Shown piece by piece: positions 11,424-22,130 of a stretch of DNA of 64,000 nucleotides (its first letter is position 1; each line of letters begins with the position of its first letter). Position numbers and translations under genes: made by a program. The DNA comes from Micrasema longulum (Eukaryota > Arthropoda > Insecta > Trichoptera > Brachycentridae), in contig JAGVSM010004867.1 in the NCBI GenBank assembly GCA_022494885.1, positions 1 through 64,000 of the forward strand, read 5' to 3'. The notes beneath the pieces are model-generated. The model ran no database searches and was not told the DNA's origin. It saw nothing but the letters and a program-made list of their open reading frames with translations.

Positions 11424-12250
11424 ATATTTGGCTGATTTATATAGCGCCATTTTTGTAAAAAATCACCTCAAGGGCGCTTTACAATTGTATACCTAAAATT
11501 ACATTCTAACTAAACTAAAGTTATATATTGTATTTCCAGATTTAAAATTAAGGGTATGATAATCTAAAGAAGTGAGATTTTAGTTGGGATTGTCGATTTT
11601 TTGTAAGTTTGAAGGCAATTGGTTCCAGACAGAGGGGCCGGCAACGGCAAAAGCACGATATGGGGAGCGCCAGATTTTGACAAGTTTTCCTCTGCCTGAA
11701 TCAAATGCTGACCCGTGAGTAGATTTTCTTTGACATGTATTTTCCCTAATACTCAGGTCAGAAAGGTATTTTGAAGCCATTTCATGAAGGGATTTGAATA
11801 CTGTCCAGCAAAGCTTGCATTTTATTCTTTCTGGGCCTTTTAACCAGTGTAAATCTCGAAGATGTTGTGAGATGAGAGAATATATTTTTACTCCAGTAAT
11901 AAGCCTCGCTGCTGCATTGACAACAGATTGAAGTTTATTAGTTTGATATTTTGGGAGATTTGCGTGAATTCCATTACAGTTTTCTAGACGCGAAACGGCA
12001 TAAGCATTTACAAGAGCTTTAGTTGCATCTATAGGAATATTTCTCCGCACGGATTCGATCTGTCGGAGATGGAAGAAACCAGCACTTACCGTTTTATTGA
12101 CCTGAGAATGAAGAGAAAGATCTGAATCTAAATGAATACCCAGTAGTTTAACATTTACTAGGGGTAAGATCACAACCTGTGATTGAAATTGGAGATCGGT
12201 CTAAAAGGTTTTGTCGCTTTTTTGTCGCTGTCAGTGTTAATCCATAATAA
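11424..12250 (-). mobile_element. CR1/L2-like LINE, RT C-terminus and 3' tail
   Basis: The minus-strand frame 12173-11580 (197 codons) carries the end of the RT and the tail: LLGIHLDSDLSLHSQVNKTV, HLRQIESVRR, NAAARLITG, LRDLHWLKGPER, YRAFAVAGPSVWNQLP. Upstream codons continue to about 12240 in another frame, so a frameshift lies near 12175. The 3' UTR ends at 11424 with TATAGCGCC / AAGGGCGCTTTACAA. This subfamily differs clearly from the copy at 53655 yet shares the same terminal hairpin. Confidence 0.85.
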
Positions 12251-12254
12251 AAGC

Positions 12255-12440
12255 AAGGCGGCCTCCGTGGTGTAGTGGTCAGATGCTTGACTCACAAACG
12301 AAAGGTCACAGGTTTGATTCTCAGTAAGAACACAAAAAATAAATGTGATTTTTCTCATGCCTAGGTGCTCTAATTCACCGCTGTAATTGGCCCTTTTGGT
12401 CTGTTGTGGTGCAAAAATAAAATAAAATTAAACTGTTTTT
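12255..12440 (+). mobile_element. tRNA-derived SINE, family 3
   Basis: tRNA-like head with A box GTGGTGTAGTGGTCAG and B box AGGTTTGATTC, followed by a body containing TAATTCACCGCTGTAATTGG and an A-rich AAAATAAAAT end. Related copies are at 34541 (plus) and 54395 (minus). Not a functional tRNA: the acceptor ends do not pair and the body follows directly. Confidence 0.75.
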
Positions 12441-13083
12441 AAAACACGTCCCCTTCTCAAAATACTGAAATATTTCTGTTGTACCTTTCAATAAAATTTA
12501 GTTAGTGTATTTTTTTTCAATCAATTAAATTAATTTATTATTATTATAACATTGTAATTTCAATTGAGGACCGTTTTTTCAAACATCGACATTTGCTTGA
12601 AACATAATTTTACAAGAGCCGTTTTTTTTGTGATTTGAAAACCATTTATTAACCAGTATTTTTAATCCATCGCTTAATACCCATACATCGAATATCTAAT
12701 ATTATATTTTTACTCTTTAGAATCGCAGCGAAATTCAGACGAACGCAGGAGCACTCTGTGTATATTTTATTACCATATCATTAGCAACAAATAAAGCAAT
12801 AGTTGTCTTTGTCACGCTCATAAGCGCGTCTGGGCGCAAAAAAGCCAGCTTATTTTCGTGATGCGTATGCCGTCTGATGTCATATACCTTGCACTTATTC
12901 ACAGATACTACACATCTACACAAGTTCAATGTGCAAATGTATCGTTCGCGCCAGCTCCCTGACATACCAGTAGTTATTTGTCCACGTCCACAGTCTTCAT
13001 TCACCACGGACGACACAGTTTTATCTATATATTATATTGGAATCCGGTTATCTGTCTAAATATAGTAATACGTAGGGTAGAAT
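12441..13083. other. No recognised feature
   Basis: AT-rich. A 93-codon minus frame (12735-13016) and a 60-codon plus frame overlap antisense with no motif. Confidence 0.4.
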
Positions 13084-13309
13084 TGAACGTAATTATGCAG
13101 AAAGCAGCTAGTCCACAATGTCGGAAAAATTAGATATTGGTGTTATCGGATACAGTGTCAATTCTGTGTTCTGCTGAAAACAACCAGGCCGCTTCATACA
13201 AAAAATTGTAATAATAATCATCATCATCGTTCCCTTTCCTTACCAAATGGTGCATAGGGCACTGAATTGGTACACCAATCGCAGCGTATCTTGATCATCA
13301 ATGTTTTGA

Positions 13310-13635
13310 GTATGTCCAAATGCTTGCTGACTTGCTGGATTTCCTCCCTAGGGAGTTATTCATGTTTAAATTTATTTCAAGAGAGAGGGAAGACATTGTT
13401 GAGAAGGGAATATGGAAGTCTAGGCATTTACAGGGCTTATGACCTGTCATTGGCTGGTTTAAGTGGCCACTTTACTCACTGTAACATTCACCATTCTGCC
13501 CATGTTTAAACATCCACATTTCCTGAACTCTTCCATCTGTTGACTTTTGTGAAGTAAATGAGCTGAAACCTTTATTATGTGGGTGAGATTCATCCGGTTG
13601 AACCAAATCACCTACTAGGCAACGCCTGAAAACAA
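13310..13635 (+). repeat. Dispersed repeat family G (GGCTTATGACCTGTCATTGG)
   Basis: Contains a CCTCCCTAGGGAGTTATTCA stretch, an AGTCTAGGCATTTACAGGGC stretch, then ATGACCTGTCATTGGC and GTTTAAGTGGCCAC. The same blocks recur at 16620, 17160, 27030, 27290 (minus), 31690 (minus), 55470 and 62975. Class unknown; no coding frame seen. Confidence 0.65.
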
Positions 13636-14089
13636 TTTTTCAATTTTCATACTTCTTATTTTTAATGTTTTCCTTCTCTGTTGAAATAAATTTATCTTGA
13701 TCATTATTGAAAACCCTGAAATTATGCGGAGCATTAGCTTTTATATTCCGGTTAATTATCTTAGACAGCGTCAGCATAGACTGTTTCACATTCCAATATA
13801 CAGGACCAACCTGCCAATGGTTATGCCTGTTGCAAGGGCTATATCTATGTTGAACAATATTACTTTGGACATTGACATTTTTCATGTCTCTGAGGGAGTT
13901 TTTCGTTACAAGATTCTCTTACTTTTTTAACATATTATGTACAGTTATGTGTTTTTTTTTCATATATACCTAATTTTACCTAATTATTTTAATTATTTAT
14001 ATATGTATGAATTAAGATATTCCATTTTGTAATGTACATATATATGAATAAATAAAATTTAAATTATAATTGAAAAAAAAAATTTTTGT

Positions 14090-14270
14090 TACATGAAGGT
14101 AAGATGATCAGTCTTACGCTTCAGGTACCAGTCCAGGAACTATGAAATATTCTAGCGTGAAAACACCCATTTCATTTAATATTTCACATCAACCATGTCG
14201 GGAATCGAACTCGAGACCTCTTGCATGGCAGGCAAACGCGCTGACCATTACACCACGAGGCCGACAAAAT
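14090..14270 (-). mobile_element. tRNA-Gly-derived SINE
   Basis: On the minus strand: GGCCTCGTGGTGTAATGGTC (A box), GCCTGCCATGCAAGAGG, then GTTCGATTCCCGACATGG (B box). The body is shared with copies at 22545 and 57090, with AGTTCCTGGACTGGTACCTG near its end. The head resembles tRNA-Gly in its anticodon-arm region. This SINE sits in the first insertion of the split MITE. Confidence 0.8.
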
Positions 14271-14707
14271 CACCTTCTGAAAATAGTGTTGATTACGATA
14301 ACGACATTTCTCAATTTGCAGAAAACACCCACAGCGCTAGAAAAATCTTACGGTGTAAATGCTGATTGGAAGATTAATGCCTTTAGAAATCTAGTTCACT
14401 TAAATAAATCAAAGTGCATTTTCTTCTTTCTGCATACAAAAAAACGCAACATTCAAGTGGGAATAGGACAAAACCATTACATCGGTCTCTTTATTACTCA
14501 GAAAATTTAGATTCCGTGTCAGTACGGAAGCGACGCAATTAGTATTGTGTTTACATTACTGTGTGAAGGATGCAACGCAGACAAACATATAGTGACCGAA
14601 AGCCGGTCGAGCCGATTTTATTCTGATACAAATGGCATGTTTAATTTATTTTTAAAATATTAAAACGACCAATTTAGCTTTGTGGTTGTTTCGTTCGGAC
14701 TCGCCGG

Positions 14708-15210
14708 TAATCTTAGTGACTTATTTAAGTTAATGTCATTTTATTATTTAAATTATCCATAATCTTAGTGACTTATTTAAGTTAATGTCATGTTATTATT
14801 TAAATTATCCATAATCTTAGTGACTTATTTAAGTTAATGTCATTTTATTATTTAAATTATCCATAATCTTAGTGACTTATTTAAGTTAATGTCATTTTAT
14901 TATTTAAATTATCCATAATCTTAGTGACTTATTTAAGTTAATGTCATGTTATTATTTAAATTATCCATAATCTTAGTGACTTATTTAAGTTAATGTCATT
15001 TTATTATTTAAATTATCCATAATCTTAGTGACTTATTTAAGTTAATGTCATTTTATTATTTAAATTATCCATAATCTTAGTGACTTATTTAAGTTAATGT
15101 CATTTTATTATTTAAATTATCCATAATCTTAGTGACTTATTTAAGTTAATGTCATGTTATTATTTAAATTATCCATAATCATAGTGACTTATTTACGTTT
15201 ATGTCATTTA
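14708..15210. repeat. 52-bp minisatellite, about 9.7 copies
   Basis: Nine full units start at 14708, 14760, 14812, 14864, 14916, 14968, 15020, 15072 and 15124. A tenth, partial and diverged unit begins at 15176. Each contains TTAGTGACTTATTTAAGTTA and AATTATCCA. Full units differ almost only at one T/G site (GTCATTTTA or GTCATGTTA), in the order T G T T G T T T G, which points to recent expansion. Confidence 0.95.
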
Positions 15211-15689
15211 GTGAATAAATAAAAACACGTGTTTGGTGACCTGATCTGACCTTATAAAAATTATGTCATTATTCTATTTACCAAAGTGGCTTTGTTTGTT
15301 TTTTTTCAATCTATTAATGCCTCATTAATGCGTCTTGTTTAAACTTATAATAATTTATTTTCACTACGCTTTTTTTTCATAGATTCGGTATAATTTTTAA
15401 CTCAAAATCTGGTGCTAACTTAGAAAAATTCGAAACAATCGACAAAAGAATATGAAGGTGTCACAATTTATAATCTTCTTTTGCAATTTCCCAAAAAATT
15501 GATTTTTTGAGTTGAGTCGTTTTCGTCCTAAAGGTGCGATATATCAAAATTTTACTAGGACTGGCTGTTTTTTGCGAAATGCTCATCTTAGGTTGTGTGG
15601 TCAGCCAGACTTTAAAAACCATTCAAACTGGTCAAATACATACTTAAAATATTGTTTGTATTATTTAAAAAAAAACGAATGTGTGATTT

Positions 15690-16400
15690 ATTTATCATTT
15701 GTTACAATATGGTATTGTAGGATGGGGTGGTGCATATGCCAATATATTAAACCCTTTTAAAATAGTACAAAGATTAATTATTAAAGTAATTTTAAAGAAA
15801 CCCTCAACATTCAATACGGAAAGTCTATATAAAATATTTAAGGTTCATGCAGTAGACACTCTTTCTAAAATAAATTATATTATACAAATATATAAAAAAT
15901 AAAAGAATTTGAAATGAATAAGCCACTCAGATACCAACATAATATTGAAATTCCTAAATTCCATTCAAGTCATGGTCAAAATAGCTTTGTCTTCAAAGGT
16001 GTAAAATATTATAATAATCTTCCTAATGAACTTATTAAAAATAATATATCAATAAATAAATTTAAAGTTAATCTGAAGAAATTTTTTGAACTCGTTTTAA
16101 AACAACATTAAATTTTAATTAGGATGAATGTATTATTGTTTTATGTTTTTTCTTTATATATCCTATGTTTTTATTTTTCTTTTCATGTACTCGTATTTAA
16201 AATTATATTCTCTTATAACTCTTATAAATAAACAACTAAAACAGTGTAAGTCACTCTCCAAGCACAAGAATTGGTCTCTTTTTTTGGAGAGTTACAGTGA
16301 TAACATTTACTAGATGTGTAAAAGTAGATATGTTTAGAATTTTACAAAAACATGCACTTTTTATGAAATTTATAAATAAATAAAAAAATAATAATAATAA
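15690..16400 (+). mobile_element. LINE, C-terminal end and 3' UTR
   Basis: Plus-strand frames 15699-15902 and 15914-16111 give LQYGIVGWGG, then KVILKKPSTFN, a GQNSFVFKGVKYYNNLP block and a stop at 16109-16111. This is the same architecture as the minus copy at 8800-9670 (MEYGIIGWG). A stop and frame change lie between the frames. AT-rich 3' UTR to about 16400. Confidence 0.75.
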
Positions 16401-16619
16401 AAAATAAATTGTCAAAGTTTAAACATTCCAACTGTTGTGTAGATTTAATTATTCACTTTTTTCTCAAAAGTGCTATTATCTCGGTTTCGCTTTTCTATGG
16501 CTGGCTGCTTTCTGCATAGCTACGTTAAATTATCCTTGGTTATTTTTGTATGGTTTCCACATTGTATGATGACAGTCGACACACTTTGCGCGAGCCTAAT
16601 AATTATGGACAATGTTTTG

Positions 16620-16740
16620 AGTATGTAGGGAGTTATCAAGATGATTTTTTTTTTGGGAGCGAAAACGTTTTTGAGAAGGCATTTACAGGGCTCATGTCCT
16701 GCCATTGGCTAGTTTAAGTGGTCACTTAACACACCTTTTT
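16620..16740 (+). repeat. Family G repeat, fragment
   Basis: GGCATTTACAGGGCTCATG, CCTGCCATTGGC and GTTTAAGTGGTCACTT match the copies at 13310 and 62975. Confidence 0.6.
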
Positions 16741-16899
16741 ATCAGATACTCGAAATATTATTTCAAAAACGAAGAAATCCCGAAAAAGATTAAGGAATTT
16801 CGATAGTTGGAAAATAAATAAAAATATAGCAAAACATCAATCAGATGAAGCAAACTTTAACAGCTGGAAAATTATTTCAGTTTATAAAACCTTCAAAAT

Positions 16900-16995
16900 A
16901 AATATGCCGTCTCTACCCTGACAGGAATCAAACCCGGAACTCAAGAATGGTCAACATGGAAACACGTCAACCACTACACAACGAGGGGGACTTAT
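16900..16995 (-). mobile_element. tRNA-derived SINE head fragment
   Basis: The minus strand reads CTCGTTGTGTAGTGGTTGAC (A box) and GGGTTTGATTCCTG (B box) about 35 bases later, as in a tRNA-like head. The body is not clearly present. Confidence 0.55.
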
Positions 16996-17159
16996 CTCCA
17001 CCCGATTTTCTCTGTCAGAATTTCTTCCCGAGAGCAGCCGTCGAGTTGAATCGTCCAGGGTTTTGGTACTATTTCGCAAACAGAAATGTATTTTTCCTCC
17101 GTCTGGACATAGTAACATATAAGGGGATTTTTTTCCAACAGAGACAGAACATTTAAGAT

Positions 17160-17222
17160 AAGGGAATATGAAAGTCTAGGCATTTACAGGGCTTATGACC
17201 TGTCATCGGCTGGTTTAAGAAC
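17160..17222 (+). repeat. Family G repeat, fragment
   Basis: AAGTCTAGGCATTTACAGGG followed by CTTATGACCTGTCATCGGC and GGTTTAAG. Confidence 0.6.
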
Positions 17223-17292
17223 AACTCCCTTGATAAACAAACGTTACACAAAATACATCATATACATACTTACATACTATACATGTGTTCTG

Positions 17293-17636
17293 TTAACCCT
17301 GTCACATCTGAAACCACGATGATCAGTATGAGCAAGAAGACATAATGGCACATTAAAATATTTTTTTAGAACGAATAAAATTTACAAAAATAAATTCAAA
17401 TAAAGCAACTGATTGCTTACTTCTGCAGGGGAGAAACGAGGAGGGGGGAGTCTGATACACTGTCAACCGCGCGTCCACGCTCCTCTCGCTTCTCCCCAGC
17501 AGAAGTCAGCAACTATTTGTTTTTTTAAATATTTTATTTTAAAAAAATTTCTTCATTCTAAATATTTTTTTTGATATGCTTATATGTCTTCTTGCCCATA
17601 CTGATCGTCGTGGTCTCGGATGTGACAGCGTTTTAA
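17293..17636. mobile_element. piggyBac-like nonautonomous element, copy 1
   Basis: Flanked by TTAA on both sides (17293-17296, 17633-17636). The left end reads TTAACCCTGTCACATC and the right end is its imperfect reverse complement. The terminal inverted repeats run on through AAACCACGATGATCAGTATG and CAAGAAGACAT. A second, GC-rich internal hairpin (CTTCTGCAGGGGAGAAACGA and its complement) lies at the centre. No transposase. TTAA flanks and CCC-type ends are the piggyBac hallmark. Confidence 0.8.
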
Positions 17637-17720
17637 AAACACTGTAAATTGCAGTGGATAGAACAAAAGTGCACTTTTTTCCATCAGTTTTATTCAAATA
17701 AAATAATGAAATGTTAGAAT

Positions 17721-18172
17721 TACAGCTATTCGTCGACTTATGACCGCGATCGGATCCGGAGAATAGGTCGTAAGTCGATCTGGGCTGGTATTCCAAACGC
17801 TCACGCGGCCGTATTATCTCGTGTATTTTTTATGAATAAACTGTGTTCTCGTGCCGCGAGTGGTTCAGAACAGCACCCCTGGTCGTAAGTCGGATCATGC
17901 ACTAATTTCCTTACATGTTTATACAATTACTCACGCCGCGTGGTGATATATATTATTATACGACGAAAGTGAAATAGCGTGTCACTGTCATTTATCGGGT
18001 TTCTCTGTTTCTTTTTATATTATTTTGGGTTGGTATGTGGTTGAAATTTCATTACCTTTCCCAGAAATCTCGATTTTTTGTATTCAGCACAGGCGGACAA
18101 CTGATCGCGGATTGTGGTCGTAAAGTCGAACATTCGTAAGTCGCATAGGTCGTAAGTCGACTAATAGCTGTA
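17721..18172. mobile_element. pogo/Tc1-like MITE with repeated GGTCGTAAGTCG
   Basis: TA flanks (17721-17722, 18171-18172) enclose 448 bp. The left end is CAGCTATTCGTCGACTTATG; the right end is its near-perfect complement, CGTAAGTCGACTAATAGCTG. The motif GGTCGTAAGTCG or a close variant recurs near 17766, 17881, 18115 and 18149, and inverted at 17731. These are likely subterminal transposase-binding repeats. CAG ends and TA duplication fit the Tc1/mariner/pogo superfamily. No coding frame. Confidence 0.8.
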
Positions 18173-18394
18173 TATTTCAAAGAATAATTAAATGTTGAGG
18201 GCGCCGTATGTTTTGCCTGCTCTTTCCCAGTCTTTAGGAACTAGCAACACATGTTAAAATAGGCTTAGTCTCCTAAAAATAATACTCGTAAAATCTGTCA
18301 TAAATAATATGACGCTACAATGCTGCACTGTCAATGATGCGTGTTCTACACGTGTGTTACACGTAGCTATATTTTATACACGTGTTGTGTAGGG

Positions 18395-19325
18395 CAGTGG
18401 TCCCCAACCTTTTTAGCGCCGCGAACCGGTCAACGTTTATTAATTTTACCGCGACCCGCTGAGGGGGACGTTACGTTGAATGTTTATATATGTATTTTTT
18501 AAAAATTTATTTAACTTTTAGTGAAATAATAAAATTTACATTGGCGGGATTATTGCTAAATGGCAATTTTTTCCAACCAACTAATAAAATTAAAATTTTT
18601 TATTTTATTTATTATTATATTTTTTTCTTTTTTTACAATATACATAAGAGGTAAAAATGAGTATTAAAAAAATGCAATCAGTGTAGTGGTGGCAATCTCA
18701 GGGTATTCCGCCGTGACTTTAATCCAGCAGTATTGTTGTCTCGAACGTAGTTGTAAGGCCGCTGTCATTTGCAATCTCCAGCAGTTGATTAGGCTTCATA
18801 TCGTCCATGCGCTCTATAGCTGCAAGACATGATGTAATCTAGCTCGTTATTAAATGAAATTATTGTATAATTGGAAACGAGAAAATTAAATCCCAACCGT
18901 CAATGTGCTATGTAGCTGCAAGACGTGTTGGGATATTGTACAGCGCCCTTGAGGTGATTTTCACAAAAAGGCACCATATGAATTATCCGCAATAATAATA
19001 ATTCTAGATTCGCCTGGTTTGTTGACAAATGGGTCGGGGATCCATTCCTTACCATTTCGTGAGTCTTTTGTGGTTCGGAAGTAGCGCTCAACTCTTTTAA
19101 AAGCAGAAACAGGTGATCGTGCACCAACTGGCTGAATGAATGCTCGGGCTCTTTTTTTTCTCTCTCTCTCCATATTATTTTTTGTCGATAGTTATGATTT
19201 TTTTTATTGGGTATGTTAGACTTTTTTTTTACGTAATTTTGATTTTTAAGCAGGGCCTTGGGTGGCCCGGTACCATTCGATCCACGGACCGGTACAGGTC
19301 TACGGCCCGGGGGTTGGGGACCACA
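18395..19325. mobile_element. hAT-like (Tip100/Zaphod-type ends) nonautonomous element with nested insertions
   Basis: The left end is CAGTGGTCCCCAACCTTTTT with GCCGCGAACCGG close behind. The right end has CACGGACCGGTAC, then CCCGGGGGTTGGGGACCACA. Such GGTCCCCAACC ends with nearby ACCGG blocks are known from Tip100/Zaphod hAT elements. The sequence GTGTA occurs at both outer flanks, perhaps a decayed 8-bp duplication. Inside lie a minus-strand LINE 3' UTR piece (about 18520-18600) and a CR1/L2-like tail (18780-19010). Confidence 0.7.
18780..19010 (+). mobile_element. CR1/L2-like LINE 3' tail (TAGCTGCAAGACGT subfamily)
   Basis: Holds two copies of a TATGTAGCTGCAAGACGT-like unit, then CAGCGCCCTTGAGGTGATTT, a matching GGCACCAT arm and an (ATA)n run to about 19003. 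Inserted in the hAT-like element. Confidence 0.75.
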
Positions 19326-19329
19326 GTGT

Positions 19330-19620
19330 ATTTGAACGTTGTTGTTCCGTCACTCTCTCGCAAATGCCTCCCCGATACTGGCGAAAAAGACAACTGCGCG
19401 TCGGACTGATTTTGCTTTCCTAAAATCGACAAAATCAACGTTTCGCTGTCCCATTTTCCGCACCCCAAAACTGAACTGATTATATACAAATATTTAATAA
19501 CATTCAATGAACTGATTTAGTTGCTTTTTTAAAAAATAATGAGTATCAGAATGAAATTTTCTGTGTCGGTACGTTTTTCTTTTCAAAAATATTTTTTTAT
19601 CATTTATTCATTTATTTTTA
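19330..19620. other. No recognised feature
   Basis: Moderate-GC sequence beside the hAT-like end, then AT-rich. The 92-codon minus frame (19229-19507) overlaps the element's end and is not a gene. Confidence 0.4.
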
Positions 19621-20066
19621 TTTATTTATTCAAACCACCTGTAGGCTTTTACATGTTTTACATACAAATATACCTACAAATAAAGACTGACACGTATTTT
19701 ACACAGAAGTAGCAAAAAATATAAATGATTCAAATAAATCATCTTTACATAAAATAAAAAAACATATTAATAATATTATCTTTACATATTAGTATAAAAT
19801 ATACGGGTATACTCAACATATAGTACATTCATATATTGCAGTGGAAAGAACAGAAGTGCATTTTCAAATATGAAGACAGAAATGCATTTACACAAAAAAA
19901 ATAACAATGAATTAATTTTTATATGTATAAATTGTATGAATTTATTTGATATGTAATATTTTCTTTGCTAACTTTGTATACTATGTGGAAATCTGTTATT
20001 AGTTCTGAGTTTATACACTATATCTGTTTGTTCACTAAAAATATGTATGTAGAACTGTTGATTTCC
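19620..20066 (+). mobile_element. LINE 3' UTR-like AT-rich sequence ahead of a pentamer array
   Basis: The end GTTGATTTCCCAAATAAAAT resembles the LINE end near 23490 (GGCTTTCCAACGAAATAAAA). The pentamer array that follows probably grew from this tail. No coding sequence left. Confidence 0.4.
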
Positions 20067-20067
20067 C

Positions 20068-20138
20068 AAATAAAATAAAATAAAATAAAATAAAATAAAA
20101 TAAAATAAAATAAAATAAAATAAAATAAAATAAAATAA
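20068..20138. repeat. (TAAAA)n microsatellite
   Basis: About 14 uninterrupted TAAAA units, directly after a LINE-like 3' end. Confidence 0.95.
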
Positions 20139-20195
20139 ATTAAGAAGAGCAAGAAAAATAAAAAAATAATCATTAGTAGAAAATATATTAATAAT

Positions 20196-20398
20196 TTTTT
20201 TTTTTTTTTTTAAAAAAAGAAATATTTGCGTTCTTATGATTTACCCAAATATTTAATTTTGAGGGCCATTTTCAACGAGTTGTAAATAACTCACTATTAG
20301 AAAATGGGAATCAAGTTGGGGTAAAGTGGGATTCGAACCACAGACCTTTGGTCCGTGGGTCCGAGACACTAGCCACAGGACCACAACCCGATTCATAT
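20196..20398 (-). mobile_element. tRNA-derived SINE, family 2
   Basis: Minus strand: tRNA-like head with GGTCCTGTGGCTAGTGTC (A-box region) and GGTTCGAATCCCACTTTACC (B box). A shared body follows (CAACTTGATTCCCATTTTCT, TGAGTTATTTACAACTCG) and then a poly-A, seen as poly-T at 20196. The same family occurs at 62545 (plus) and 34230 (minus). Confidence 0.85.
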
Positions 20399-20899
20399 AT
20401 TGCCGACATACATATATTGCAGTGGAGAGATCAGGAGTATATTTTTTTTGTACAGGTTATATTAAAATAATCTTAAAATTAGAAGAAAGTAGAAAAATAC
20501 TAATTTAGAATACAGATATAGTCAATAAATGGTAAACAGTTGAAATCAGCATAGTATTATTTAGGTATTTCAATTTGAAGATAGTTTGATATTGAATTGA
20601 TACACTGCCTTTTAAAATTCAAAAGTGTTGTATCAAATATATCTACATCATTTGCAAACGCATGAATTCTCCTTATTGGCGAGTGTGCACTGTAGTTTGT
20701 TGTAGATACATTTACATAAAATAGTTTATTAAAAATAATGTTTGTATACCGTACGCTCGTAGACGGCAGATGAAACTTACGCTTTTTTGGGTTTTTGGAT
20801 TGCCCTAATAGGGAAATATCACGTTTTTTTTTGCATTTTCAAAGTAATAAAGGTCTATGTAATACTGTAGTAAAAAAATTTTTTTTTGCTTCTTATTAG
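20399..20899. other. No recognised feature
   Basis: AT-rich. TTGCAGTGGAGAGATCAGGA near 20408 resembles stretches at 17650 and 19839 (TTGCAGTGGAAAGAACAGAA), a minor dispersed motif. Confidence 0.4.
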
Positions 20900-21135
20900 T
20901 AGCATAAACTAACACGGTAAGTAAACCGAAAATCGTCCACAACTCTCTTATCATTGGTTAATTCATATGAACTAGTGACGTCGTTCAAAGTAGTTCGTTT
21001 TTATTAAAATATTTTCAAATATTTTTTTCGTACATTTTCAAGAAACTTTGTCACTTAATTTCATGTTCTAATTTTTACCGCGCGTAAGAATTTTTTTTTC
21101 CAATTTCCCGTAGAGCTGAAGTTCCTTATGCCCAC
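20900..21135. repeat. Copy of the AATGAGGAAGTTCAG MITE family
   Basis: Shares CATTTTCAAGAAACTTTG, TCTAATTTTTACCGCGCGTA and TTTCCCGTAGAGCTGAAGTT with the element at 57374-57770. Confidence 0.65.
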
Positions 21136-21985
21136 GCCAAAAAATGGCAGAAAAACGATTACTCTCCTGTAATATTGCTACGATATTAGCCTTTATAGAT
21201 CCAAGCCACAGCATTATTGTTTATTTTCATTATTAGTACAAACCTATTTATATACGAGTACATATTAGCACAATAATATAAAATGTCAAAGGTCATTCGC
21301 CATGTCGTGAAATAAAATTATTTTTTTATTAAGCGTAGAATGTTTGCGACCGTCAATAAATAATCGGATGCCGCATTGACATTTTGCATATTGTGGCCAT
21401 ATGCTATAGATACGTAACATCTTGTCACTGGCTCGATATTAGTCGAATGGTCATCTTGGCTGCTTTGTCAAATTATTGCTATTCTTGAACCGCTCGACAA
21501 TTTACTTAAAAAGGCGAATGAAAAAGTAGCCGCACTAACAAATATAAGTATTTATGTATATATGACTATTATGTCACATTTAATCAAGGATAATTTTTAA
21601 TCAAATTAATTTTAGAGTAAAAGAACACTTAAGATGCATAAATAATAATATTTTTTTCTGAATTCGCAAATCACCTGATAGAAGATAATCATAACTTCAA
21701 TAAAGACACTGGATTAAAAGTACTCCATAAAAAAATAAAATATTAAAATTAGACAACTTAGAAATCTTAGAAATTAAAAAAGCAATTCATAATAAGCAAA
21801 CAATAATTAATAACCAAATAAACAATATTTCTTTTAGTCCTCTCCTGTCTTACTTTGAAAATAATGATATCAGATTACCACCCGTGTAAGAAAAAAAACA
21901 CTTGATTTATTGGGTCCACGTGTAGAATTTAGTGAACATGATAAAAATAAAATAAAAAGGAATCAATTCATTAGTTACGTAAACC
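21136..21985. other. No recognised feature
   Basis: AT-rich; no gene, no clear element border. Confidence 0.4.
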
Positions 21986-22130
21986 TTGACAAAGAAGCTT
22001 GTTTGCTTTGAAACCGGTAGGTGAAAAATAAAAATTAGTGGTTAAAAAACAAAGTTGTTTTATTTATTTTATTATAATGAATAACCACAAAGTTAGTGCT
22101 TCAAATATAAACTTTATACGTCGATAGTTA
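21986..22130. repeat. Dispersed repeat with GAAACCGGTAGG
   Basis: GAAACCGGTAG and, further on, ACCACAAAGTTAGTGCTTC-type sequence are shared with 37010-37130 (CGAAACCGGTAGACAG, GGACCACAAAGTTAATGC). Such ends occur in several retroelement classes; I cannot assign it. Confidence 0.5.

Larger units (their letters stand above)
13084..16530. mobile_element. MITE copy split by two large insertions
   Basis: Three separated blocks (13084-13215, 14266-14360, 16405-16530) align in order and orientation with the intact element at 23916-24352. Left end AATTGAACGTAATTATGCAG, middle block with CAATTTGCAGAAAACAC, right end GGCTGGCTGCTTTCTGCATA. The intervening ~1.05 kb and ~2.0 kb therefore look like later insertions. 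They hold a SINE, the 52-bp minisatellite, a LINE tail and a dispersed repeat. Confidence 0.7.

Noticed and set aside
14708..15210. CRISPR-like regular repeats
   Set aside because: Head-to-tail 52-bp units with no unique spacers, in a eukaryotic context; a minisatellite.
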